In this document: piece by piece, positions 1 through 6,278 of the stretch
Layout: the number at the start of each line of letters is the position of its first letter
Numbering within the stretch: position 1 is the stretch's first letter
DNA from: DTYU01 sp040757355
GTDB lineage: Bacteria; Bacillota; Desulfotomaculia; Desulfotomaculales; Ammonificaceae
Direction: 5' to 3'
Assembly: GCA_040757355.1 (NCBI GenBank)
Contig: JBFLWY010000038.1
Location: forward strand, 1-21,295
DNA: 21,295 bases
The notes under the pieces: model-generated
The model's database searches: none
What the model was told of the DNA's origin: nothing
Seen by the model: the letters and a program-made list of their open reading frames with translations, nothing else
Program-made: the position numbers and the translations under genes

Positions 1-1
1 G

Positions 2-160
2 CTACATAAGTGTGCTCACGCTAATGCTGCATCTAGGTGTTCAAACCAGTATTGCTGGGGGTGTTGCGACTATTTAAATCCTAATTGTGACTGTTATTGC
101 TTCTATGGGGATTTTTGGTGTTTTTGTGCTATAATAGGTTATCCCTGTAAAAGCTGTTAA
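2..160 (+). CDS. Cysteine-rich peptide, C-terminal part only
   Basis: An open frame enters from the left edge and stops at TAA 158-160. The 52 visible residues contain 12 cysteines, mostly next to Tyr, Phe, Trp or Gly, including a GCC pair and the ending PCKSC. There is no start codon in the window, so the true length is unknown. The density and regular spread of Cys with aromatic residues is not what a random frame gives. I do not recognise the family. It could be a disulfide-rich secreted peptide, a Cys-rich RiPP precursor, or the Cys-rich tail of a larger surface protein. A hairpin (201-222) lies between it and the next gene. Confidence concerns its being coding, not its function. Confidence 0.5.
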   Translation, partial: LHKCAHANAASRCSNQYCWGCCDYLNPNCDCYCFYGDFWCFCAIIGYPCKSC

Positions 161-200
161 CACCCACAAAATGCGGATTGTGTCTCACCTATTCTTCCTA

Positions 201-222
201 CCAATCTTTTACAAAGGATTGG
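201..222 (+). other. Short hairpin between the Cys-rich gene and the membrane protein
   Basis: CCAATCTTTT (201-210) pairs with AAAGGATTGG (213-222) around a 2-base loop, with one G-T pair. It sits 40 bases after the stop at 160 and about 20 bases before the next ATG. No clear T-run follows, so it may be a weak terminator or a 5' leader hairpin. Confidence 0.3.
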
Positions 223-243
223 ACTGTTTAAAAAAGGAAACTT

Positions 244-480
244 ATGGTTATTAATCTAAACAGTAGTCTTTTGCCCGAGGCTTTAGCAATCGGTATTATT
301 GGGTTGGCCAGCACGGTCTTCTGGATCTGGGTGCTCGTCACTTGTGTGTTAGAGGAACACCCAGGGAAAGTCAAGGCCGTGTGGGTGGTTTTAATCGCTT
401 TAACCCACTGGGTGGGGGCTTTGGCTTATTTGTCCTGGAAAAGTTTACAAAAAAGAACGCACCGAAAGCGGCAAGAGTAA
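244..480 (+). CDS. Small PLDc_N-like membrane protein
   Basis: 78 residues with two hydrophobic helices (about residues 10-35 and 43-63) separated by a short charged linker, EEHPGKVKAVW, and ending in a basic tail (KSLQKRTHRKRQE). The pattern of a first helix, a short polar turn with a conserved-looking Pro, a second helix containing Trp/His/Gly, and a basic end fits the PLDc_N family (PF13396). Those small integral membrane proteins are often found alone in Firmicutes, and the name comes from the N-terminus of cardiolipin synthases rather than from a known activity. An AAGGAA-type ribosome site lies just upstream of ATG 244. No catalytic HKD motif is present, so it is not a phospholipase. 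Biochemical role unknown. Confidence 0.65.
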   Translation: MVINLNSSLLPEALAIGIIGLASTVFWIWVLVTCVLEEHPGKVKAVWVVLIALTHWVGALAYLSWKSLQKRTHRKRQE

Positions 481-634
481 AATACGGTATTCAGAACAAA
501 GTTTTCGGCAGCCGCCGGGAAAGGATTGTACCGGGGTGCGTCCGTAGCGGCTTCTGCGAGCGGGGGGGTGGTCGAGCGGCCAAAATCTTGCAGCGGGAGT
601 AGACACCAGAAAACAAGCATTGGGGAGGTAAAAA

Positions 635-1978
635 ATGGTGCGACGGATTACTATGATGTTGCTGCCGGTGCTGTTGGCGCTGGTCTTGTGGGTGCCGGCG
701 GCGCTGGCTGCCGGCCCGGCGGCGGACGATTTGCTTGCTGTTCTGCCGCAGCCGCCAGCGGAAGGGCAGTTGGCGACGCGAGCTGATTTTGCGGCGATGC
801 TGATGAAGGCGGCCGCGATCCCGCAAAGCCCGGTGAAAGGCGAGGTGGCAAAGGATGTGGCCCCTGACGCCTGGTACGCCGGAGCAGTGGCTACGCTGAA
901 AGAGAAAGGCATTATTACCGGTTACCCCGACGGCACCCTGCGGCCGGAAAGGCCGGTAACACGCCTGGAGGCGGTGGTGCTCGTGGCGCGGACCTTCGGC
1001 CTCTTCACCACCGTCAGTGACACTGAGGCGGGTCCCCTGCCGCAGGGCCACTGGGCGGCTTCGCTTTACAACTGGATGTGCAACCAGGGAATCGCCCCGG
1101 CAGCGGCCGCGCCAGAGGAAAAAATGAGCGTCCGGGAAGCGGCTAACTTCCTAACACAGGTCTTCGGCAGCGATCCGGAGGCGTGGAAAATCGTAGAAAA
1201 GAACGCGGCGGCTATGGCCGAGGTAACCGCCTTCCGGGGTAAAACGGCCATGGATATCGCCACGCGGCTGCGCCCCGGCGTCAACCTTGAAGTGGGATCG
1301 GCACACATAGAGGCTACCACTACCTTCCAGGCACCGGGGAATATAGCGTCAACGAGCCGGCTTGATACGGTGATAGAAGGCAAGCCGGTGTCGCTATCCA
1401 GTGACTTTTATATGGTTGACGGCAACGTCTACTTCGGCCTTACCGATCCGCAGACGGGGAAGAAGGTCTGGCAGCGGTTCCCGCAGGAGTTCGGGCAGGC
1501 ATTCACCGAGGCCATGACGAACACGCGCAACCAGGTTTTGCCGCCGGAGCTAAAACCTTACCTGCATTACCGGCTGCTCGGGGCAACAAAGTTCGGTGAC
1601 CGGGAGATTTACGAGATCGGCGCCTACGGCCGGGTGGACGACCCCGCCCTCTTCCTGAAGGCACTGGACAAGGGCGGCGAAGAGTTGCAGAAGGTGATGC
1701 CGACAGCCGACTTTTTCCCGGCCATCTCCTACTGGGGGCGACTCTACATCGGCAAGGACGACCTTCTCCTCTACGGCGGCGATCTCAAGACGGTGGCGGT
1801 GTTTAAAGAAATGATGGGCGGGCAGCCGAACCCGCTTGAGGCAATCGAGACGGTGATGCACTTTACGGATTACGAATACGGCGAAGGGATAACGGTGGTC
1901 TTGCCGCCGGAGGCAGCGAACGCACCGGAGATCACGCTTCCCCCGGCAGGGGAAGGAAGCGCGCCAGCCCAAAGATAA
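635..1978 (+). CDS. Secreted SLH-domain surface protein
   Basis: 447 residues. A signal peptide occupies about residues 1-25 (basic MVRR start, hydrophobic run, cut near ALAAG). Residues about 46-176 hold S-layer homology motifs. The clearest is the second, around residues 69-121, with DAWYAGAVATLKEKGIITGY followed by PDGTLRPERPVTRLEA. The first is shortened and the third (HWAASLYNW) lacks the usual GYPDG box. SLH domains anchor proteins to pyruvylated wall polymers in Firmicutes. The remaining 260 residues form a beta-rich domain (VEVGSAHIEATTTF-like strands, then EIGAYGRVDD) that resembles lipoprotein carrier-like domains (DUF6612/LppX type) only in general layout. GGGGAGG (622-628) precedes ATG 635. 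A terminator follows immediately, so the gene is probably monocistronic. Confidence 0.85.
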   Translation: MVRRITMMLLPVLLALVLWVPAALAAGPAADDLLAVLPQPPAEGQLATRADFAAMLMKAAAIPQSPVKGEVAKDVAPDAWYAGAVATLKEKGIITGYPDGTLRPERPVTRLEAVVLVARTFGLFTTVSDTEAGPLPQGHWAASLYNWMCNQGIAPAAAAPEEKMSVREAANFLTQVFGSDPEAWKIVEKNAAAMAEVTAFRGKTAMDIATRLRPGVNLEVGSAHIEATTTFQAPGNIASTSRLDTVIEGKPVSLSSDFYMVDGNVYFGLTDPQTGKKVWQRFPQEFGQAFTEAMTNTRNQVLPPELKPYLHYRLLGATKFGDREIYEIGAYGRVDDPALFLKALDKGGEELQKVMPTADFFPAISYWGRLYIGKDDLLLYGGDLKTVAVFKEMMGGQPNPLEAIETVMHFTDYEYGEGITVVLPPEAANAPEITLPPAGEGSAPAQR

Positions 1979-1988
1979 ACGAAACCGC

Positions 1989-2014
1989 AGGCCCCATCCA
2001 AAAAGATGGGGCCT
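1989..2014 (+). terminator. Intrinsic terminator after the SLH gene
   Basis: AGGCCCCATC (1989-1998) and GATGGGGCCT (2005-2014) form a perfect 10-bp stem with loop CAAAAA, followed by GATAATTTT. It starts 11 bases after the SLH stop codon. The T-run is short but the stem is strong. Confidence 0.8.
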
Positions 2015-2111
2015 GATAATTTTGAAGCTTTTCTTCCGGTGTTTCATTGATTTTCAACACTTTGATATTGCAAACTGGGATCCGCGTAGTAGATTAGAGG
2101 TAAGCGAAGGC

Positions 2112-2282
2112 TATTCCCTCAACTGGGAGACCCTGAAGCCGGACTGGCCGCTGTGGGTAATCATCGGAGGGTTGTTCGGCGGGGCGGTTTTCATCCATTT
2201 GAAGCTTCCGGCACATCAGATAATCAAAAGCAAAGGAGGTGCGTCTGCCTTCGTTAACGGGCATACGGTTGGGTCGTTTTAA
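2112..2282 (+). pseudogene. Remnant of an SdpI/DUF1648-like membrane protein, copy 1
   Basis: The forward frame here reads WETLKPDWPLW, then a hydrophobic stretch, then KLPAHQIIKSKGGA. This looks like the N-terminus of DUF1648/SdpI-family proteins: a tryptophan-rich start, a first membrane helix, then a leucine-proline motif (usually LPxxxPxHWN) and a Gly-containing turn. Only this first segment survives. The frame opens at an ATG at 2022 whose first 30 residues do not look like the family, and it ends inside the 3' end of the toxin gene on the other strand. A second, differently decayed copy lies at 3107-3362, on the other side of the toxin-antitoxin pair. Family assignment is moderate; that the two segments are related to each other is directly visible. 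Confidence 0.5.
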
Positions 2283-2637
2283 GGCCGGGGATGGCAGCAT
2301 AATGCTTCACGTTGAAAGTACAAAGCGGTTCCCCTAAGCCAACGGCTGTGTGACCTATTAGAACATCAAGGATGCCAAGCTTACTTGTAAGGTGCGCAGA
2401 AGCAAAAACAGCCAGCGCCTTATCGCAATCCTGGGGTGAAGGCCATAGAATTCTATACCCTGCCAGTACATTTTCAACCAATTGCTGTTCCTTTTTGTTC
2501 CGGCAGCCCTGAATAAGTTCCATCACGACAAAACCAGGCAAGCCGATTTCCTCGTCGTCCAAGCTTTCCAGCCAGGATAGAGCCGACGGGTAACCCCGCA
2601 AAATATCAACCATTACGTCTGTATCAAGGAGAACCAT
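2254..2637 (-). CDS. VapC-like PIN-domain toxin
   Basis: 127 residues, the usual PIN-domain length. It begins with MVLLDTDVMVDILRG, the typical first PIN strand carrying the first metal-binding Asp. Then come the second acidic position in VVMELIQG and the third in GILDVLIGHTA, and it ends with a TFNVKHY segment in place of the common TxNxKDF. PIN toxins are Mg-dependent ribonucleases held inactive by a partner encoded just upstream. The start overlaps the antitoxin stop by one base (TAATG on the minus strand), a classic translational coupling. The distal end overlaps the remnant membrane-protein frame on the plus strand. Function is assigned by family; the RNA target is not predictable. Confidence 0.85.
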   Translation of the reverse strand: MVLLDTDVMVDILRGYPSALSWLESLDDEEIGLPGFVVMELIQGCRNKKEQQLVENVLAGYRILWPSPQDCDKALAVFASAHLTSKLGILDVLIGHTAVGLGEPLCTFNVKHYAAIPGLKTTQPYAR

Positions 2638-2897
2638 TATAGCCTCTTGCGTTTCTGAGCCTGCTCACGCAAACAGTGAGCATAAACTGAACTATCGCCG
2701 ATATCTTTGCGGTCTGCCCAGATACCCGGCAAGCCGGAGCGCAAAAGCTTTTGCGCGGTTAAAACCGGCTTAGCGTCCTGTTTTTCCTTGATTGGTTTTA
2801 AGGTCATCTCTATCGTCTGCCCCTTCTTGAAAGGCAACCCGGTGATGCATATTTCCCCATCGGTTTCCACAACTTTTCTGACCCGTATATCCCCCAT
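2637..2897 (-). CDS. Antitoxin partner of the PIN toxin
   Basis: 86 residues. The first 35 read as a small beta-rich domain (VRKVVETDGEICITGLPFKK followed by GQTIEMTL), the form seen in short antitoxins that sit upstream of VapC genes and recall AbrB/DUF104-like folds. The remainder is charged and helical (LTAQKLLRSGLPGIWADRKD, then a basic tail, QAQKRKRL), as expected for a toxin-wrapping segment. A strong ribosome site, GAGGTGA, lies just upstream of the start on the minus strand. A promoter is visible at 3033-3061, leaving a leader of about 130 bases. Antitoxins of this kind usually repress their own operon, but I found no clear operator. The exact antitoxin family is uncertain. Confidence 0.75.
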   Translation of the reverse strand: MGDIRVRKVVETDGEICITGLPFKKGQTIEMTLKPIKEKQDAKPVLTAQKLLRSGLPGIWADRKDIGDSSVYAHCLREQAQKRKRL

Positions 2898-3032
2898 TTC
2901 AGTCTCACCTCAAGTTAGTCGCTTGCGATAACCTACACGAGGCCGGGGAATAAAATCCCACCAAAACCCGTTATCGTCCTTCTTCGCCTAAAACTGCAAG
3001 GGAACACGATCATAACCGCTCTCTCAGCCTCC

Positions 3033-3061
3033 AGTATACCAGCGAACGCGTTCCTGAGCAA
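3033..3061 (-). promoter_or_regulatory. Sigma-A-type promoter for the toxin-antitoxin pair
   Basis: Read on the minus strand, TTGCTC (3056-3061) and TATACT (3033-3038) are separated by exactly 17 bases. It faces the antitoxin gene, whose start is about 135 bases downstream. No competing promoter is obvious closer to the gene. Confidence 0.6.
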
Positions 3062-3106
3062 GAGCACGACATTTTTTAGGGCAACCATCCCTGTGTATTA
3101 GACGAA

Positions 3107-3362
3107 ATTTGTCCCCTCACCTGGGAGGCCTTAAAAACGGACTGGCTAGTGTGGGTGGTCCTGGCGGGGTGGTCGGCGGAGCGGTTTTAAATCCATTTAA
3201 AGCTCCCGGAAGAGATGCCGCTCAACGGGGGCGGTTTTCGGGCCACTGCTGACCCTGGGCTTTTACCTTTTGATGCTGCCGATTCATGCTGCTGGCGCCT
3301 TTGGTTGACCCGTGGCGCAGGAAGTCTACAGTGTTTTCGGTGTCTACCACGAAAAATTCTAA
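3107..3362 (+). pseudogene. Remnant of an SdpI/DUF1648-like membrane protein, copy 2
   Basis: Two forward frames joined by a frameshift give a recognisable membrane protein. The first reads WEALKTDWLVWVVLAG, hits a TAA at 3188-3190, then continues IHLKLPEEMPLN. From about 3237 the second frame reads FGPLLTLGFYLLMLPIHAAG, a TGA at 3306-3308, then QEVYSVFGVYHEKF and a final TAA at 3360. LPEEMPLN matches the LPxxxPxHWN-like motif, and GPLLTLGFYLL matches the second helix, of DUF1648/SdpI proteins. Two stops and a frameshift mean it is dead. It parallels the fragment at 2112-2282 (W-E-x-L-K-x-D-W and IHLKLP in both). SdpI-type proteins include bacteriocin immunity proteins, but no such role can be claimed here. 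Confidence 0.55.
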
Positions 3363-3377
3363 AATTGTTGTAGACCG

Positions 3378-3403
3378 TTTTTTTTTTTTTTTTTTGATAT
3401 AAT
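3378..3403 (+). promoter_or_regulatory. Run of 18 T followed by TATAAT
   Basis: An uninterrupted T18 tract (3378-3395) is followed after two bases by a perfect TATAAT (3398-3403). There is no convincing -35 box at 16-18 bases upstream. The -10 faces the GAF-LuxR gene 126 bases downstream, so the T-tract could act as an intrinsically bent upstream element. Alternatively, the T-run with the preceding GTCTAC/GTAGAC inverted repeat (3342-3347 and 3370-3375) could terminate transcription through the dead membrane gene. Confidence 0.4.
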
Positions 3404-3528
3404 TGCTTCCAGTAAATGTCGCGATTTTCCATAGATCAGGATATCCCTCCGTCAATCAGCCAATCTCTACAGCAATCTCCGGCTAACCAAGAGATAAAAA
3501 GCTTTCGTTTGCCGGAAGGAGTGGGATT

Positions 3529-4380
3529 GTGTCTCTTTTCCCGAAAGACCCGGGGCCGCCTGATTATAGTGCTTGTCTCTGCTCCCCGGCGGAACTGAAG
3601 GCTTCGTATGACCGCTGCCGCGCCTTGCGGGTGCCGCCTGAACTCGATAAACCCCGACAAATCCTGCCCAAAACCCTCCTCGACCCTCGCCTGGCAAAGA
3701 ATGCACTCCTCATTATCACCGCTGGACAAGTAATCACCCCGCGTCATTACGCCGGCCCGCAAAAGGACCACATCTACATCCTCTGCGACCCGGAACTCGT
3801 GGCGCTGAAAATCTTCGCCGCCCCGGAAGTATTAATCGCCATTGAAGAAGCCGGCGTCAAGCCCGACACCGTTTTCACCGAAGAAAGCTGCGGCACCAAC
3901 GCCTTAGCCCTGGCGAAAGAGCACCAGCGCCTCGTAGCCATCCGCGGTGAGCAGCATTACTGTGCTCTATTCAAGGCCTGGTGGTGCGTCGCCAGCCCGG
4001 TGAAAGACCCCGAAGGCAAAATCCGCGGCTACCTCGATATTTCAATGCACGCCGAGAAAGAGCTCGGCCTGGCTGTGGCGCTTTTACAAACTTTGATTCA
4101 TTCGATACAAAGAGAGTTTCTGCTGCTGGACTGTTATCAAACCAAGAGCAACAATAATCTCCCGCCGGCACCACCCCGTATCCCGCCGGAGGCAGCCGCA
4201 AAACTCACGCCGCGGGAACGGGAGGTTTTAGAGCTTTTGCTTTGCGGGCTGAGTAGCAGAGAAATTGCGGCGAGGCTTCATCTGAGTGTTTCCACTGTGG
4301 AAGACTACCGCAAGCAAATTTACCAAAAGCTCGGCGTAAGAGGCGGCGTAAAAGGGCTCCTCGCCCTGCTTAACCGCTGA
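3529..4380 (+). CDS. GAF-domain LuxR-type transcription regulator
   Basis: 283 residues. GTG 3529 is chosen because GGAAGGAG (3514-3521) lies 7 bases upstream. Residues about 20-46 (SPAELKASYDRCRALRVPP) match the N-terminal segment of AcoR-type sensor regulators. Residues about 85-185 are a GAF sensor domain with the AcoR-like signature CGTNALALA, GEQHYC, WWCVASPVKDPEGKIRGYLD. Residues 225-283 are a LuxR/NarL helix-turn-helix (LTPREREVLELLLCGLSSRE, recognition helix around SVSTVEDYRKQIYQKL). AcoR relatives normally carry a sigma-54 AAA+ domain, which is absent here, so this regulator should act with ordinary RNA polymerase. The GAF ligand is unknown. A paralogue lies at 8403, and an array of inverted half-sites follows this gene at 4450-4490. 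Confidence 0.85.
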   Translation: MSLFPKDPGPPDYSACLCSPAELKASYDRCRALRVPPELDKPRQILPKTLLDPRLAKNALLIITAGQVITPRHYAGPQKDHIYILCDPELVALKIFAAPEVLIAIEEAGVKPDTVFTEESCGTNALALAKEHQRLVAIRGEQHYCALFKAWWCVASPVKDPEGKIRGYLDISMHAEKELGLAVALLQTLIHSIQREFLLLDCYQTKSNNNLPPAPPRIPPEAAAKLTPREREVLELLLCGLSSREIAARLHLSVSTVEDYRKQIYQKLGVRGGVKGLLALLNR

Positions 4381-4666
4381 ATTGTTGTCCGGTTGCTTTT
4401 CTTACTGGTTCCTCGTGTTTTCGAATCTACTTCGGGGCGCTGATTAAAACCCCCGAAATTAGGGGGATAAAAACCCCCAGTTCTGGGGGTATACAAGGCG
4501 CAGTTGGCGATGCTAAGCTTTAAGTAAATCTTTGGAACGGAATATGCCATTTTCTGTCGGAGGAGGTGGGAACTTCCGAGAAAAGAGACTTTGAAAGGCT
4601 CAGCGCACACGAGGTACTGGGACGAGTTAGGCCATAAGTGAAGAAGTTTATTTTGGAGGTGGTAGA
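4381..4666 (+). other. Non-coding leader region upstream of the TPR-hydrolase gene
   Basis: 286 bases without a gene. It contains the C5/G5 array (4450-4490) and a small stem, TCGGA (4560s) with TCCGA, enclosing GGAGGTGGGAACT. It ends with the ribosome site GGAGG (4655-4659). I compared the stretch 4550-4640 mentally with common riboswitch cores and found no match. No clear sigma-A promoter was found. Confidence 0.4.
4450..4490 (+). promoter_or_regulatory. Alternating CCCCC/GGGGG half-site array
   Basis: CCCCC occurs at 4450-4454 and 4474-4478, and GGGGG at 4462-4466 and 4485-4489. Half-sites therefore alternate orientation with start-to-start steps of 12, 12 and 11 bases, close to one helical turn. 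The second pair is a perfect palindrome, ACCCCCAG-TT-CTGGGGGT (4473-4490). It begins 70 bases after the GAF-LuxR stop. It could be a pair of strong RNA hairpins (termination) or tandem protein sites. No T-run follows, which argues against a simple terminator. Confidence 0.5.
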
Positions 4667-6166
4667 ATGTTTAGAATAGACTGTTTTTACTGGCAGGCCA
4701 AGTTGTTTCTGGTGCTGGCCGTAATGTTGTGGATTATAACTCTGGTAAATGGACAGGCTTTCGCCCGCGATGCCTGTTCCATAGGAAATGCTGAGCAAAC
4801 AACCGCAGTTTCTATGGGTCTTACCGGGTCGTCCTGCGGATGTGTATTAAGAAAATCCTGCCCTGTAGCCGAAAATTCCACTGGAGACAGCTTTCTGTCT
4901 CACTCTGGTATGCTGCCTGACTCATACGAGCCCGCGGAACTCTTAAAGCTCCATCTTGAAGGTGAACAGATGTTACTGGAAGGCCGGATCGCCGATGCCG
5001 TACATACCTTTAAAACGGCTACGGAGCGCTTCCCGGAAAGCCGGCTCGCGCACGCAGCTTACGGTTACGCGTTGAGGCAAAAGTACCGCACCTCACACGA
5101 TCTGGCCGACATTAAGCTGGCGGCAGATGAATTCCTGAGAGCTGCGGATATCGCCCTTAAGCATGGCGCCGTCCGGTACACCGATGTGATCGCCGAAACT
5201 TTGGGGGAATTGAAAGACGATACCCGGTTTAACGCCTTCTTTGAGAAGGTGCTCAGCAGGTATCCCGACCACTATCTTGCCATTCTAGACTACGCCAACG
5301 GCCTCGCTTTGCTCGGTGACTCCCGCGCGGAAGAGTTCTTCCGTAAGGCGATTGAACTCCGGCCCGAGGGAACCAACACTGCTATTACTAACTTCGGCGA
5401 GTTTCTGATTAGCCAGGGCCGGTTTGACGAGGCTTTACAGATACTCGTTCTCAAACCGGGTGAACGGCTTGACTACCTCTATCTGCTCCGCGGCTATGCT
5501 TTGGAGAAATTAGGGCGGCTGGAGGAAGCAAAAGCGGAGTATACCCAGTACATCCCGTTCAGCCGGGACTTCCCCGCGCCAGACAAGTTCCGCATTCCGG
5601 GAAGTACCACTCAAAAAGGGATAGTCTTTGAGGGAGATGTCAGCCCCCAAGACATCTGCACGGACATGATGAACAGGTTCTCAACTATGATTTACTGTGA
5701 GGCAAGTGGTGAATCAATCGGTGGGATGCGTGCAGTCGGGTGGACCGCACGCACGCGGGTGTTTAACGGCACTAGTTTGGATCCCTGTCTGTCGTTCATT
5801 AATAACAGCGGACCTTCTCTTTGTTACAAATATTGGAACGTGATCACGCAGTCGGGTCAGTTCAATGATGAGTGTGGGAGAAGGAATCCAGACACGGATC
5901 AAGTAGCCCGGGACGTCTTCTACGGGAATGTTCCCGATCCGGTAAACTCTTGGTGCCCTTCGGGCCAAATAGTCTCTAATCCTTGCACTGCATACTGTTC
6001 CACTCCCGAGTATACCGGGGCGCACCGCAACGGGCCGATCTGGTTCTACTCAACAACAAGTGACACATGCTCCAGTTCACATCCGGGGGCTCCTAATTGC
6101 AGCAGCAACCGTGGACAGACCTGCCAAAATGGTGGCTGGGATCACTGCTTTTACCAGCGGAAGTAG
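4667..6166 (+). CDS. Secreted TPR protein with SleB-like wall-hydrolase domain
   Basis: 499 residues. A signal peptide or signal anchor lies at about 8-34, with a likely cut after AFA. A Cys-containing linker follows, then TPR-like helical repeats from about 92 to 300 (for example GRIADAVHTFKTATERFPES, GRLEEAKAEYTQY). Residues about 325-499 resemble the SleB/CwlJ cell-wall hydrolase family (PF07486): MIYCEASGE, with the probable catalytic Glu at 345, then GGMRAVGWTARTRV, then NVITQSGQFN, and finally HRNGPIWFYS. The family contains spore-cortex lytic enzymes that cut between muramic acid and its neighbours. Unusually, this domain is rich in Cys (about 14 from residue 331 on), suggesting disulfides in an exposed enzyme, and it lacks a separate peptidoglycan-binding domain. 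GGAGG at 4655-4659 supports the ATG. Substrate not established. Confidence 0.75.
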   Translation: MFRIDCFYWQAKLFLVLAVMLWIITLVNGQAFARDACSIGNAEQTTAVSMGLTGSSCGCVLRKSCPVAENSTGDSFLSHSGMLPDSYEPAELLKLHLEGEQMLLEGRIADAVHTFKTATERFPESRLAHAAYGYALRQKYRTSHDLADIKLAADEFLRAADIALKHGAVRYTDVIAETLGELKDDTRFNAFFEKVLSRYPDHYLAILDYANGLALLGDSRAEEFFRKAIELRPEGTNTAITNFGEFLISQGRFDEALQILVLKPGERLDYLYLLRGYALEKLGRLEEAKAEYTQYIPFSRDFPAPDKFRIPGSTTQKGIVFEGDVSPQDICTDMMNRFSTMIYCEASGESIGGMRAVGWTARTRVFNGTSLDPCLSFINNSGPSLCYKYWNVITQSGQFNDECGRRNPDTDQVARDVFYGNVPDPVNSWCPSGQIVSNPCTAYCSTPEYTGAHRNGPIWFYSTTSDTCSSSHPGAPNCSSNRGQTCQNGGWDHCFYQRK

Positions 6167-6186
6167 CCCTTGTCTGGTAGTGCCAA

Positions 6187-6230
6187 GGAGGAGAGAAGGC
6201 CTCTTGAGCCCCTCTCCTTCTCTGGCCTCC
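6187..6230 (+). terminator. Hairpin after the TPR-hydrolase gene
   Basis: GGAGG-AGAGAAGG (6187-6199) pairs with CCTTCTCT, two unpaired G, then CCTCC (6216-6230). The stem is about 13 bp with a 16-base loop. It lies 20 bases after the stop codon but is not followed by a clear T-run, so termination efficiency is uncertain. Confidence 0.45.
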
Positions 6231-6278
6231 GGATTTCGGGTGCTGGCGAAAGTAAATTAGCCGGGAGGTAAGTGAAAA

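Noticed and set aside
562..600. tRNA-Ser-like start (GGGGGGGTGGTCGAGCGGCC)
   Set aside because: Only an acceptor/D-arm-like stretch is present. There is no anticodon stem, no GTTC T-loop and no closing acceptor strand downstream.
445..912. Long minus-strand open frames opposite the SLH gene (also 491-1051)
   Set aside because: They are mirror frames of a GC-rich gene, with Pro/Arg/Ser/His-rich, low-complexity translations, no ribosome sites and no recognisable domain.
4550..4640. Riboswitch in the leader of the TPR-hydrolase gene
   Set aside because: The spacing and purine-rich text were suggestive, but I could not match the conserved cores of the c-di-GMP, THF, FMN, T-box, glycine or guanidine classes.
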